Source of the DNA: Onthophagus taurus
Lineage: Eukaryota; Arthropoda; Insecta; Coleoptera; Scarabaeidae
Direction: 5' to 3'
DNA: 64,000 nucleotides
Assembly: GCF_036711975.1 (NCBI RefSeq)
Contig: NC_091976.1
Coordinates: forward strand, 18,910,001 to 18,974,000
Under the pieces are notes generated by a model. That model did no database searches. It was not told the DNA's origin and was given only the letters and a program-made list of their open reading frames with translations. Both the position numbers and the translations under genes were made by a program. Shown here piece after piece: positions 52,801 through 60,232 of the stretch (position 1 is the stretch's first letter; every line of letters begins with the position of its first letter).

Positions 52801-55800
52801 TAAACCCTTATGCTCAAATGATTTTGTGGGCTGTAGCTGGTTGTTATTAGAATCTCTATTTGTAAATAAAACTTCTACTTGAGGTATTAAACAAAAATTG
52901 ATTGGGTTTAATTAGAAAGTAGGGATGATCATATTTGATTTAAAATATTAATGATAACACCATAATAATATTATGTCATAACAGAAACTGTTGCCATTAT
53001 ATTACTTTATGTGGTTAAATATTTGTGAATGGTATGAAGGAATAAAACCTGAATTAAGGCAAGAGAAATTAAATCTTGTTTCCAAACTACAATGGGATAC
53101 TATGACTATTAAGTACAATCAACATCGAAATATTTTACTTCACTAATCTGACATTATAATAGTTTCTAGAATTACTTCTTCAAACGTTAGTAAGACATAA
53201 CTTTGTTGAAATGATTTCTCGCTGTAAAAGTTGGCTAATTTTGAACTCGGTTACGGACGGCATTAAATGAATTATAAGTTCGCTACTGTGAACTGAGCAG
53301 AACTAAAGCGAACGTTGGTACAAGAATACTATTTCGCCGACCTTTAATTAAATTAAATCAGTATAGGATATATGTAGTGTGTTTGAAGAAACACACTAAA
53401 TACTAGTATCACCATAGTTGGTTTTGGTAGTTGTGGAATATGACTATGTAATTTTTATTGTGTCTTTATGTACAGTTAGACAAAATAGATAGCAGATAGA
53501 GCCAAAATTTATCTGATTTTCTCTATTTCATATTAATGCTATCCTTCTCAATTTTACCTTCTTAAAAATCTATTACTCTAGCATGGTATACACTTTGATA
53601 AATTTAATGCTTGCTAATTCTGGGTTGCGTAATATTGTCAGTGTTCGATTCATTTAATATAGACATAAAAAAGATGTCTAAAAAGAAGTAAATAGCTTCC
53701 TCGTTATCTATAATTTTTACAATTGGATTCGATTGAGTTGGGTTGGGTGTTTCAGATCTTTGTACACCTTATACAAAATGTTCCACGTAAGTTTTTAATA
53801 AATACATATTCTTATTTCTGAACGATATAATAAGGAATGATAGTGAATAAATAGTATCAAGGTAGATACAAGCTGATGAAACTGATATCGCGAAAGATAA
53901 CGGGTGAAATTTTTGCACGTGTTACATTTTCCAGGATCTTAAAATGTAACGTAGTTAATATTGAAATGAAAAATAGACGCCTTATTCGTCACCCGATATG
54001 CATTTTGCAATATTATAGCCCGATATGTATTGCTCGAACTAATAATTAGAGGAAGATTTTACAAAGAAGTAGAGCAAAAAAATCTGGTGCATGAAGAACA
54101 AGTTTCAAAAGATACCATAAACTTAACTAATGTGTGTGAGTAAAAGTAATGAGGCAAGATTCAAATGATAAACCGAGTTCTATTGGGGAAATTTTTTACC
54201 ATTTGGACGTTACATTACAAAGAAGAACTGATAACGAAGGTGAAAGATGAAGTCTGATTGCATATTGCAACGACTTGGTGACTTAGTCACGCTATAACTA
54301 TTATTATACAAAAGATGTATGAAAGACACAAAAGCTAACCACGTCTTCAATTACTCTAAGGGTTCGTATTGCTTAACATCTAGCCTTATGTGTCCGATAA
54401 ATTTTAGAGGAAGATAAACAAACATTTATGACACCTTAGATAAAACCCAGACATTCATTTTTTAAACAAAATATCTTATCAGTAAGAAGTCCGCATTTCG
54501 AAACAGTATTGACATCATTCCAAACTATCGAAATTATAATTTATTTGATTACGTTAAACATTCTTAGCTTTTTGTGTTTTGCGTAAAACTACTTGAATAT
54601 TGTAAACTTATTACGTATTTTGTTATTACTTAATAGACGATATATGTATAATATCAATGTGCTTAGATTTCCTGCGATTTAAACTCCATAATCAGATTTA
54701 GCTTTAATATCAACGTTTCTTTTTATGTATTTAAGTTAATTCTCTCTTTTGCTGTTCAGACCATCAATCCACACCTTTTGCGATCTTTTTGTCAACCTCT
54801 GTATGCAATGTTATATCTATTAAACAAAATTTTAATCCTACTGTTTCCTAACTACAGGAATCTCGGCAAATCAGTTCTTTCAGGTTTTTCACAGACATCA
54901 AGTTAACGGAAAGTTCCATGTTTGCCCTGATTCCTGCATCTCTTCTAGTTACTTTTAGTCTCCTAAAGATTATTCGTTTTGTTGACTTATTCACTTATAC
55001 CTCGCTACTTGATTCATAACATCTGTCACTTGTGTTCTGCGAATGTCGCCATTTCGAATATTATCTCTCAGAGTGACTCCTAGTATTGTTCGTTCCATCG
55101 CTCTTTGGATTACACCATGTTGTTATGCAGTTTTCCTTGTTAAGGCAATGGTTTCAAGTCCATATGTAGTCATTGGCAGTATACACCTATCATATACGTT
55201 TGTTTTAGGCTTCTCGGTATTTCTTTGTTTTTCAATGATAGTTGAACCCGTGATTTTATTTCGGCTGTTTGATTTGCTTTGCCGATTTTAACGGTGTAAC
55301 CAAGGTATAATGTACTAGCTTATGTTTTCTAAGGAGACATTGTCAATGACAACATTTTCCTTGTTGCTCATTATTTTGGGTTTCTTGTATTTAGATTTTG
55401 TAACATGTTTTCTGGTTCCTCTATGTCTGAACTGTCCAGTACCGCAACATCTACGAACCTTATTAATTGCGTTAATATGTTAGCGTACTTTCAATAATCG
55501 ATTAAATTTCGAGAAGGCACATATTTCAAAATTAAGGCTGTTTAATTTAGATTACACTCAGACATCGAAAATTTATTGATATTTATTTTCACTCATGAAT
55601 CACGTTTAACCACTTTAATTTTCATTACTGTCCAAAATAAATGATATAGACACATCGTTTATATTCGTTTAGTTGCAAGTTTAATAATCGTGTAGCAGAT
55701 TATCTTATCATTTTTATATACAGCTTTAAGTACCCCTAAATGGAATCACTGAGATGTGTAACATTCATTTTATATTTTAAGTAAATCTCTAAATATCTAG

Positions 55801-58800
55801 GTGACTATTCATAAAATTTAAAAAGAATCATACATGTTTATGTCACCGTAAGCCAACGTTTTCCATTGTATATTTTTTTATGGACTACTTCCAAAAGAAC
55901 CTAATCTTAGACATCGTGTGTAGTATAATTCTGATTCAAACACTCCACGTTTTTATGTCATTTATTAGCACAATAAATAATGTAAAAATAACGTAGATTA
56001 TTTTATTTTTAAATTACGATTTCTTTAAATATAGAGTTTGTTATACTTTATACGAATTTAAAGTAAATTTTTTTTCCAGAGCTTTGAAGTACAAGAAGAA
56101 GGTTCAACTGCCCCAGTTGTAGAATCGGTTAGGGCGGGATTAGTGATGCAACTTAAAGAAACAGTGGGGGCATCAAATATATTATTGCGACAGGAAAAGA
56201 TTAACAAGTAAGTATTTTTTTTAAGAATCGTAAGAAAAAAAATAGAGTGGATTACATAATCCATTCAATGCGTAAGTATGGAAATAGCTGGATTCATTCC
56301 CATTTCCGTTCTGTTCGTTTTACGAAGCCTTTCGAAAGCTCTCTCTCTCTTTGCCAACGACACGTTTTTGGTGTCAAGGTCGGTGGATTGTCGACACGAG
56401 CTATTTAAATTTATGCATTTCCTTCGTTCATCCCAAAAATAATTCCGGATTATTTATTACCGACCTTCCACCAGATCGACCATTAAACTCGAGGAGAATT
56501 TAATTCTTTCTCTCTCACTATAAAATATCGATTGTGTTACGAAATAAATTTTAATTTAATTCTTTTTTTTTCTAGACAAATGCTTCAACACATCCGCACA
56601 ATTCCAGAAATAATTCTCCTGGGTAACTGTTCGACGAGTTTAAAACGAATTCCTGTTTTTTCTTTCATGGTGCGTCATCCCAGGGGAACTTATCTTCATC
56701 ATAATTTCGTTAGCGCCATATTAAACGATGTCTTTGGTATTCAAGCACGTGGAGGGTGCCCTTGCTCGGGAGTTTATGCTCAAGATCTTTTGGGAATAGA
56801 CCAAAACCTTGCAGATCAATACGAAAATATAATCCTAGAAGACAGACGTCTAAGCAGTTTAAATTTATCAATGGATAATATGTACTTGGAACTCCTTCGA
56901 CCTGGATTTACAAGAATAAGCTTGCCGTATTTTATAAGCGACGCTGAATTAGCTTTTGTAATGGAAGCTGTAAAAATGGTCGCAACTGAAGGGTGGAAAC
57001 TACTTCCCCAATACATTTTAGATTTAGATACCGGCGAATGGAGACATCATACAAACACAAATCAAAAAGATAGAAAATGGCTTGGATCAATACGTTATGT
57101 TGATGGGAAAATGACGATGAATGAAAGAAGGATTTCTGGGCCGGGATTATTCCCCCAAAATTATTCCGAATGTCTTCAAACGGCAAGGAATTTATTTAAT
57201 CGAGCAAGAAAAACTGCGATGAGAAATCCGTATGAAGATCAAGGAATCCGATTTGATGCTCGAGCGGAGAAATTACGTTGGTTTATGCTACCCCACGAAG
57301 CCCAAGATATTTTAACGAGCAACTCTCAAAATATAAAACACACGGTTCCTTTTGACCCAAGAAATTCGGGGGCTTTAAAAAAAGGGGACAAAGATGATAA
57401 AGGAACCGTAAAATCAACAAATAGCTCTCCGCGTCATTATTCATTACCCGCAATTGACGATCATCGAATAATCGGTTCGTCCCCAGTTCCATATTATGTC
57501 CCAGAAGTAAATGCGGTTTATTATTCACCTCCGTTTGCGGTTCCTCAACCGCCATTAAATTTCGCGGTGGGTGAAAGTGTAAATGCTGCTATTTTAGATC
57601 CAGCACCGCATTCTCCACATTTTTTCCGCGAGCGATGTTTAAGTTTAGGAGCACCAAATGTTTCCCCTCCAGTACTTAGCCCGCAAACACGTGTTTCATT
57701 AGGCATCACTCAACAAACAAGACAAAGAAATTGTAGTTGTAGCAGTCAGACTGATTTACATTCCTTGGATTCAGATGCGACGACATCTCCAACACATAGC
57801 TTGAATATTGTTTCAAATTCATTCGATTGTAGTATGTTAGGCAGAGCATCGCCAGGACCGGATTTACAAACCTACGTAACGGAAATGACTAAAGAATTAG
57901 CCACAAATATTAAATCAGAAATACGCGAGGTTATCTCGAAAGTTGAGGATGCTATCGATATTGGTTCTTCAATGGGTTTTGCGTACGATAAACAAGGAAG
58001 TAGTAGTGAAGATGGAAGGAGTGATTCTATTTCAGCGAATGAGGTTGCTGAATATCTTGAAAAAGTCTCTAAACAAATGGCGAATGAAGTTAAATCTGAA
58101 ATAAGAGACGTTGTGAGTGCCGTCGATGTTTATTTCACACCCGAAAAAAGATCATTTTCCAGAGCTTCAAGTTCTGGCGATAGTGAAAAATGTAACAAAG
58201 AAAAACCTGAAAAATATACTCCCGGATCGAGTAGCGAGACCGTTATTCAAATGATTAATACTGGAATTAAACAATTAAGCGACGAAGACTTAACGGACAA
58301 AGTAGGAAAATTAAAACATTTATCATCGAACGTTACAAGTGTTAGTTCTCAAGATAGCGGAATAAATCTTTCCTTTCACGAACATGATCTCGATGGAATT
58401 CGAAGAAGCAGCTCTGAAACTTCAACGAAACGTGAAAAAGCCAAAATGACTTTACAAAGACATTGCGAAAATAGTGATCATAGTGATAATAGCGAATCGG
58501 AAAAGTCTTCCAATGAAAGCAACAAAACCACGAAATGGTCATGTTCGCCTAAAACGATTTGGCAACCAACCGTTGAAGCTATCAGCGAATACGAAATGAT
58601 TAGAAGTGGAGATAGAATTCTTGTATGTTTAAGTGGAGGAAAAGATTCTTTAAGTCTTCTTCACGCTTTATTACAATATCAAAGTATTTGTTCGGGAAAA
58701 GGAGTTGTTTTTACTTTGGGGGCTGCAACAGTTGATCCTGAAGCTTCGGGGTGCGATCCATGCATAATTATACCACATTTAAAAAGTTTGGGTGTAAATT

Positions 58801-59369
58801 ATGTCATCGATGATCACGTCGATGGTAAAGTTACAAGATACGAACAACACGCAGCTGAAAATTATTATAGTTTTCGCACAAGCTCTCTACGACAAAGACT
58901 ATATGCGACAGCCAAAAATGGTGGATATAATGTAATCGCCGTTGCCCAACATTTAGACGATTTGGTTGAAAGCTTTTTATTATCCATTTTCCACAAAGGA
59001 AGACTGAAAACGTTAAAGGCACATTATTTTATAAGAGAACACGATTTAAGAGTTATTCGCCCATTCATTTACGTTCGCGAAAAATCTCTTAAACAATTCG
59101 TTGCCAATAATCAATTACCGGCGATTTCGAGCAGTTCTTCTAATTTGGAATTGACGAAGCAAAGACAGAGGGTGCGTCAAGTTTTGGCGCAACACGAAAT
59201 ACTCTTTCCGAAATTATTTACATGTTTACGAGCCGCTTTACATTCGTTAATATGCTGCAGCGAAAATCAAGATGACGGTCCGAAAGTTCGTAGACGATTA
59301 AGGTCGCGGGAAACTGAATCATCGTCGGATGTTGAGACTGACGAGGAACCAATTTTGAAAACTGACTGA
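22875..59369 (+). CDS. Cysteine desulfurase-like / TtcA-like PP-loop ATPase fusion protein
   Basis: Six coding exons: 22875-23082, 47977-48112, 48857-49052, 49282-49692, 56080-56207 and 56576-59369. All joins are GT-AG and in frame, giving 1290 residues. Residues about 1-470 form a class V aminotransferase of cysteine-desulfurase type: CDYVASGRSLQFIEEYI, YGNTHS, PLP-phosphate region VIFVGQGCSAAIRK, EH at H167, FWDYN with D245, SGHKFIGG with the PLP lysine K280, and ARGGCPCSGVY with candidate catalytic C421 and C423. Residues about 600-1020 are a Ser-rich, probably disordered linker with a duplicated helix motif (KSEIREVIS and KSEIRDVVS). Residues about 1020-1250 match bacterial TtcA: EYEMIRSGDRILVCLSGGKD (PP-loop motif SGGKDS, 1046-1051) and VIAVAQHLDDLVESFLLSIF. 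TtcA uses ATP and a sulfur donor to thiolate C32 of tRNA. Its CxxC and third Cys ligands are replaced here by FRTS (1126-1129) and a Ser run near 1210-1216. The same-chain sulfur donor and acceptor role is inferred. No gene symbol recalled. Confidence 0.9.
24666..25000 (+). pseudogene. Possible Myb/SANT-like transposon DNA-binding domain fragment
   Basis: The frame at 24666-24932 contains SPKEKILSIIELITVETSKI and LKNETHAWDKL, which resemble the Myb/SANT-like head found in Harbinger-type transposon proteins (EKxxLxELV...KxxAWxxL). An overlapping frame at 24823-25005 (ELRYVKKVRKVTLSS) may continue it after a frameshift. Similarity is weak and by eye only. Confidence 0.3.
25550..26300 (-). mobile_element. 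LINE reverse transcriptase fragment, decayed
   Basis: Read on the minus strand from about 26300 down: LTLKFMIKHRKRE, then the RT catalytic motif block TYADDVNIMSRKQVQKMHTF (YADD box), then pieces of the C-terminal region ending RDQVIDLTFEGKVLRRILG near 25600, which matches the usual LRxIxG tail. Many stops. The 187-codon frame on the opposite strand at 25727-26290 is antisense to this RT. Confidence 0.7.
31200..32180 (+). mobile_element. LINE reverse transcriptase fragment, decayed
   Basis: Plus-strand pieces in order: KAPTLIEMKETTQNLGNNN then PGNDQIPAEFLKQ (31255-31370), matching the start of a LINE RT (PTxxEVxxAIxxLKNNKxPGxDxIPAELLK); VIEVLRF and YSPMYYIK (31450-31520), the relic of YRGIxLLNTAYKxxSxxL; and a C-terminal tail at 31990-32180, GRLKLMWEDGIAEDTARFRG then WKTAVRNKDEW. 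The middle is too decayed to read and may be deleted. Confidence 0.65.
34600..35760. other. GC- and CpG-elevated segment inside the large intron, unexplained
   Basis: Compared with the AT-rich surroundings this stretch has more CG dinucleotides (for example gtgccgcgcggctcgtaata near 34730, gattacgcgagtgtaaacgg near 34780, and 35220-35290) and purine-rich tracts (35060-35160). I find no coding frame with recognisable motifs. It could be an enhancer, an alternative first exon, or old transposon sequence. Confidence 0.3.
38058..38104. repeat. Perfect 22-bp inverted repeat with 3-nt spacer
   Basis: The arm actactgcttaattgtttgg-aa (38058-38079) is exactly complementary to 38083-38104, with aaa between. 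The loop is too short for a normal miRNA precursor. It may be the fused ends of a transposon or a replication-derived palindrome. Confidence 0.85.
38380..38490 (+). pseudogene. Possible BEL/Pao retrotransposon polyprotein scrap
   Basis: One short plus-strand frame reads LVRRVEDDKDLTKFWEMTEV then PEERILCQKRK, which resembles the (L)xxFWExEEIP segment preceding the protease/RT of Pao-type polyproteins. It is too short to be sure, and no LTR was seen. Confidence 0.3.
38725..39073. repeat. Nested palindromes: long inverted repeat with inner hairpins
   Basis: The outer arms 38725-38808 and 38991-39073 are inverted copies (gaaggataattattattctc ... and its complement). Inside, 38966-38990 is a third copy of part of the left arm and forms a perfect 25-bp hairpin with 38998-39022 around a 7-nt loop. 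Just before it, the 16-mer tgagtcgaaactcact occurs twice (38931-38946 and 38950-38965), and 38926-38949 is itself a hairpin (ctaagtgagt cgaa actcacttag). Confidence 0.85.
39794..40494 (+). mobile_element. Tc1/mariner-superfamily deletion derivative with long TIRs
   Basis: Inverted arms of roughly 190 bp lie at each side. The left arm runs from tacactgtgta near 39794 through ccatgcctaagttgacattt (39928) to about 39990. The right arm is its complement, from about 40324 to 40494. Between them, at 40097-40270, a plus-strand frame reads VYKTKPESLDDLRIIIRKEC, ADISQETIIRVQHEFIDHLG, a stop, then CQAQEGFQFQQLIK. That is the C-terminal tail of the same transposase type as the element at 1-1473. The catalytic core is deleted. 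Confidence 0.75.
40857..41240 (-). mobile_element. LINE reverse transcriptase fragment, decayed
   Basis: Minus-strand frames give LLNMVLEKVMEEAQLSAKAK (the usual LFNxVLExVxREA), then YWLVGYTAKNQRKSIKKTSA (where YADD is lost), then QNFTIGEHNIDTVAQFVYLN followed by SLVTSDHNIAEDIKRRILLA and NKTYYGL, which is the standard FxYLGSxVTxDxxxxxEIxxRI block. A frameshift separates the two halves. Confidence 0.7.
44012..44227 (-). CDS. Candidate terminal exon, cysteine-rich, unrecognised
   Basis: On the minus strand a splice-acceptor-like tract (cacatttcctttag) ends at 44228. It is followed at once by 72 open codons to TAA (stop at 44012-44014). The frame has no ATG at its start, as expected for a last exon. 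It reads HYGGVFEHSGNLYNGCCAQS, then LCPLNCVIPADIEMT and so on, with eventual NPCKEIVTRHDC. Six cysteines in 71 residues (CC-x4-C-x3-C, then C-x8-C) suggest a small secreted or disulfide-bonded domain. I do not recognise the family and found no upstream exon by eye. It could be a nested gene, a pseudogene exon or chance. Confidence 0.35.
   Translation of the reverse strand, partial: HYGGVFEHSGNLYNGCCAQSLCPLNCVIPADIEMTAKNAKILTKLLLNPCKEIVTRHDCFEFNTTNYWKNN
44500..44830 (-). pseudogene. pogo/Tigger-like (Jerky-type) transposase fragment
   Basis: Read on the minus strand from about 44810: VMDNAPHT, then after a frameshift HPSAEILNPIHQEFEAMFFL, PNITPLIQPSS, a stop, GVIETLKRLYR and further decayed text. 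These are the catalytic-domain motifs of pogo/Tigger DDE transposases (LLLDNAPxHP, then FLPPNTTSLIQPMDQGVIxxxKxxYR); DN in VMDN is the second catalytic Asp. Several stops. An inverted repeat at about 44468-44500 (cgttattgttatc / gataacaataacg) lies at its downstream edge. Confidence 0.75.
46402..46533. mobile_element. 132-bp TTAA-type MITE
   Basis: The left flank is TTAA (46398-46401) and the element starts ccgtttgagtccca. It ends tgggacttaaacgg, followed by ATAA (46534-46537, one change from TTAA). The interior is also palindromic around tcgtact / agtacga. The ends resemble those of the TTAA elements at 1538 and 60946 (CCNNTTNAGTCCCA), so they may share a transposase source. Confidence 0.65.
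46960..47600. repeat. Degenerate repeat of catcaagtct-like words
   Basis: Short words such as tctgcatcaagtctt, tctgcatcgaga, tctgcatcaga and tctacatcatat recur at irregular spacing through this interval. It looks like an old tandem repeat blurred by mutation. I cannot define a period. Confidence 0.35.
47605..47760 (+). mobile_element. Possible tRNA-derived SINE
   Basis: An A-box-like tggcccagcgatctcgg begins near 47617 and a B-box-like ggtttgattcc lies at 47654-47664. The order and roughly tRNA-like spacing fit an internal RNA polymerase III promoter. The acceptor arms do not pair, so it is not an intact tRNA gene. The downstream body to about 47760 is not recognised. Confidence 0.35.
51000..52015 (-). 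mobile_element. LINE reverse transcriptase and C-terminal region, decayed
   Basis: The minus strand opens with LLAYADDVVVVVATEVKELK (RT catalytic YADD box, 52011-51950) and continues LEVNVEKTKIIKFSKGG. Downstream pieces down to about 51000 match the rest of an insect LINE: FTYLSFTCRADNG, KLRVRKISRFLGQIW, EGRQRIFLRDLC, DWETIDHVL. Strong CT bias on the plus strand makes a 232-codon frame (51019-51717) that is antisense and not a gene. Confidence 0.8.
54990..55480 (-). mobile_element. LINE reverse transcriptase C-terminal fragment, decayed
   Basis: Minus-strand pieces from about 55400 down include VVIDNVSLE, KSNSRNKITGSTIIEK (relic of AExxxRVxL), PRSLKQTYMIGVYCQ (relic of LKxxVYxxCVLP), then after shifts ERWNEQY, and REIIFEMATFAEHK (relic of LRDRIRNxxIR). 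The order is that of RT thumb and C-terminus. Many stops. Confidence 0.6.
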
Positions 59370-60232
59370 AACTCGAAAAGGAAAAAATTTAAAGAAATTA
59401 TTATTACCCGGATTAAGAAACTATAACGTATAGGATAATTAGACTATTACTCAACTCCCCAAAAAAGGATTCGAATTTAAAAAAATAAGATGGTTTTTGA
59501 AGGAAAACGTCTTTTCAGAAAACAATTTTGAAAAAAGTCTAAAAAAAAACAAGTATTTTGCGTGACTTATTTGTATGCCTTACATATAAAAAAAATGTGC
59601 GAAATGATTTTCGAATTCCCTCCAAACCGTTCTTCAATTTATTTGTTTCGTTTAATATAAAATATTATTAAATCTAAAGATTGCACACCGTTATAATTTT
59701 TTTTTGTTAATTGGATTCGGACGTCGAAAGATATAGATATGTATTAATGTTATTACACTTTAAGATATTTAACGATGTTACGATGGATTGTATTTTATTT
59801 TTAATTCAATTTACGAGTAAATAAGCTTATATATCGCATATTTTTGTTTTATTTCTATAAATGAAGTTATAATCCTTATATATCTATCAAATAATGACTC
59901 AAATAAGAATGAAAGCATCCTGATTCTTTATAGGTTAGTGTGTGTATTGTAAATTTAATAACATATTTGAATTAATTCAAGCATCTTATTAGATTATCTT
60001 TGATAATAGTTTTAACACAAGCCGTTATTATAAAAAACAAGATTTTTCGTAGAAAACGTAATAAACAGAAATGACGATGTTTTCATTCTCTATTTTGCAA
60101 TTCCTTTCCTAGTAAATTATTTAAAAGTTTTAACACTAATCGTTTTTGAGATAAGAAGTAAAAAGTTTAAAAATCATAGAAATGAGAACTCAACCGAACA
60201 TCATCAACCGCAAAAAAAATTCCTTTCAAATA
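59370..60232 (+). other. 3' UTR / downstream flank of the desulfurase fusion gene
   Basis: AT-rich, non-coding sequence after the TGA at 59367-59369. The 3' UTR end is not certain; an AATAAA-like word was not unambiguous. A segment at about 59720-59870 is repeated in direct orientation at 63805-63945. Confidence 0.5.
59720..59870 (+). repeat. Direct repeat, copy 1 (copy 2 at 63805-63945)
   Basis: Shared text includes cgatggattgtattttatttt versus a close variant at 63855, then ttcaatttacgagtaaataa versus ttcaatttgcgagtaaataa, then cgcata...tttgctttatttct. Alignment by eye runs about 140 bp with moderate divergence. Copy 1 is in the 3' flank of the fusion gene, so copy 2 could mark an old partial duplication, or both could be copies of an unnamed repeat. 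Confidence 0.6.

Larger units (their letters stand above)
49693..56079. other. 6.4-kb intron of the desulfurase fusion gene
   Basis: This is the phase-0 intron between AGG|gtgagt and ttttccag|AGC. It contains two minus-strand LINE fragments described separately. The remaining stretches (49693-50990, 52020-54980, 55490-56079) show no gene. A short inverted repeat lies at 53921-53950 (gttacatttt / aaaatgtaac). Confidence 0.75.
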
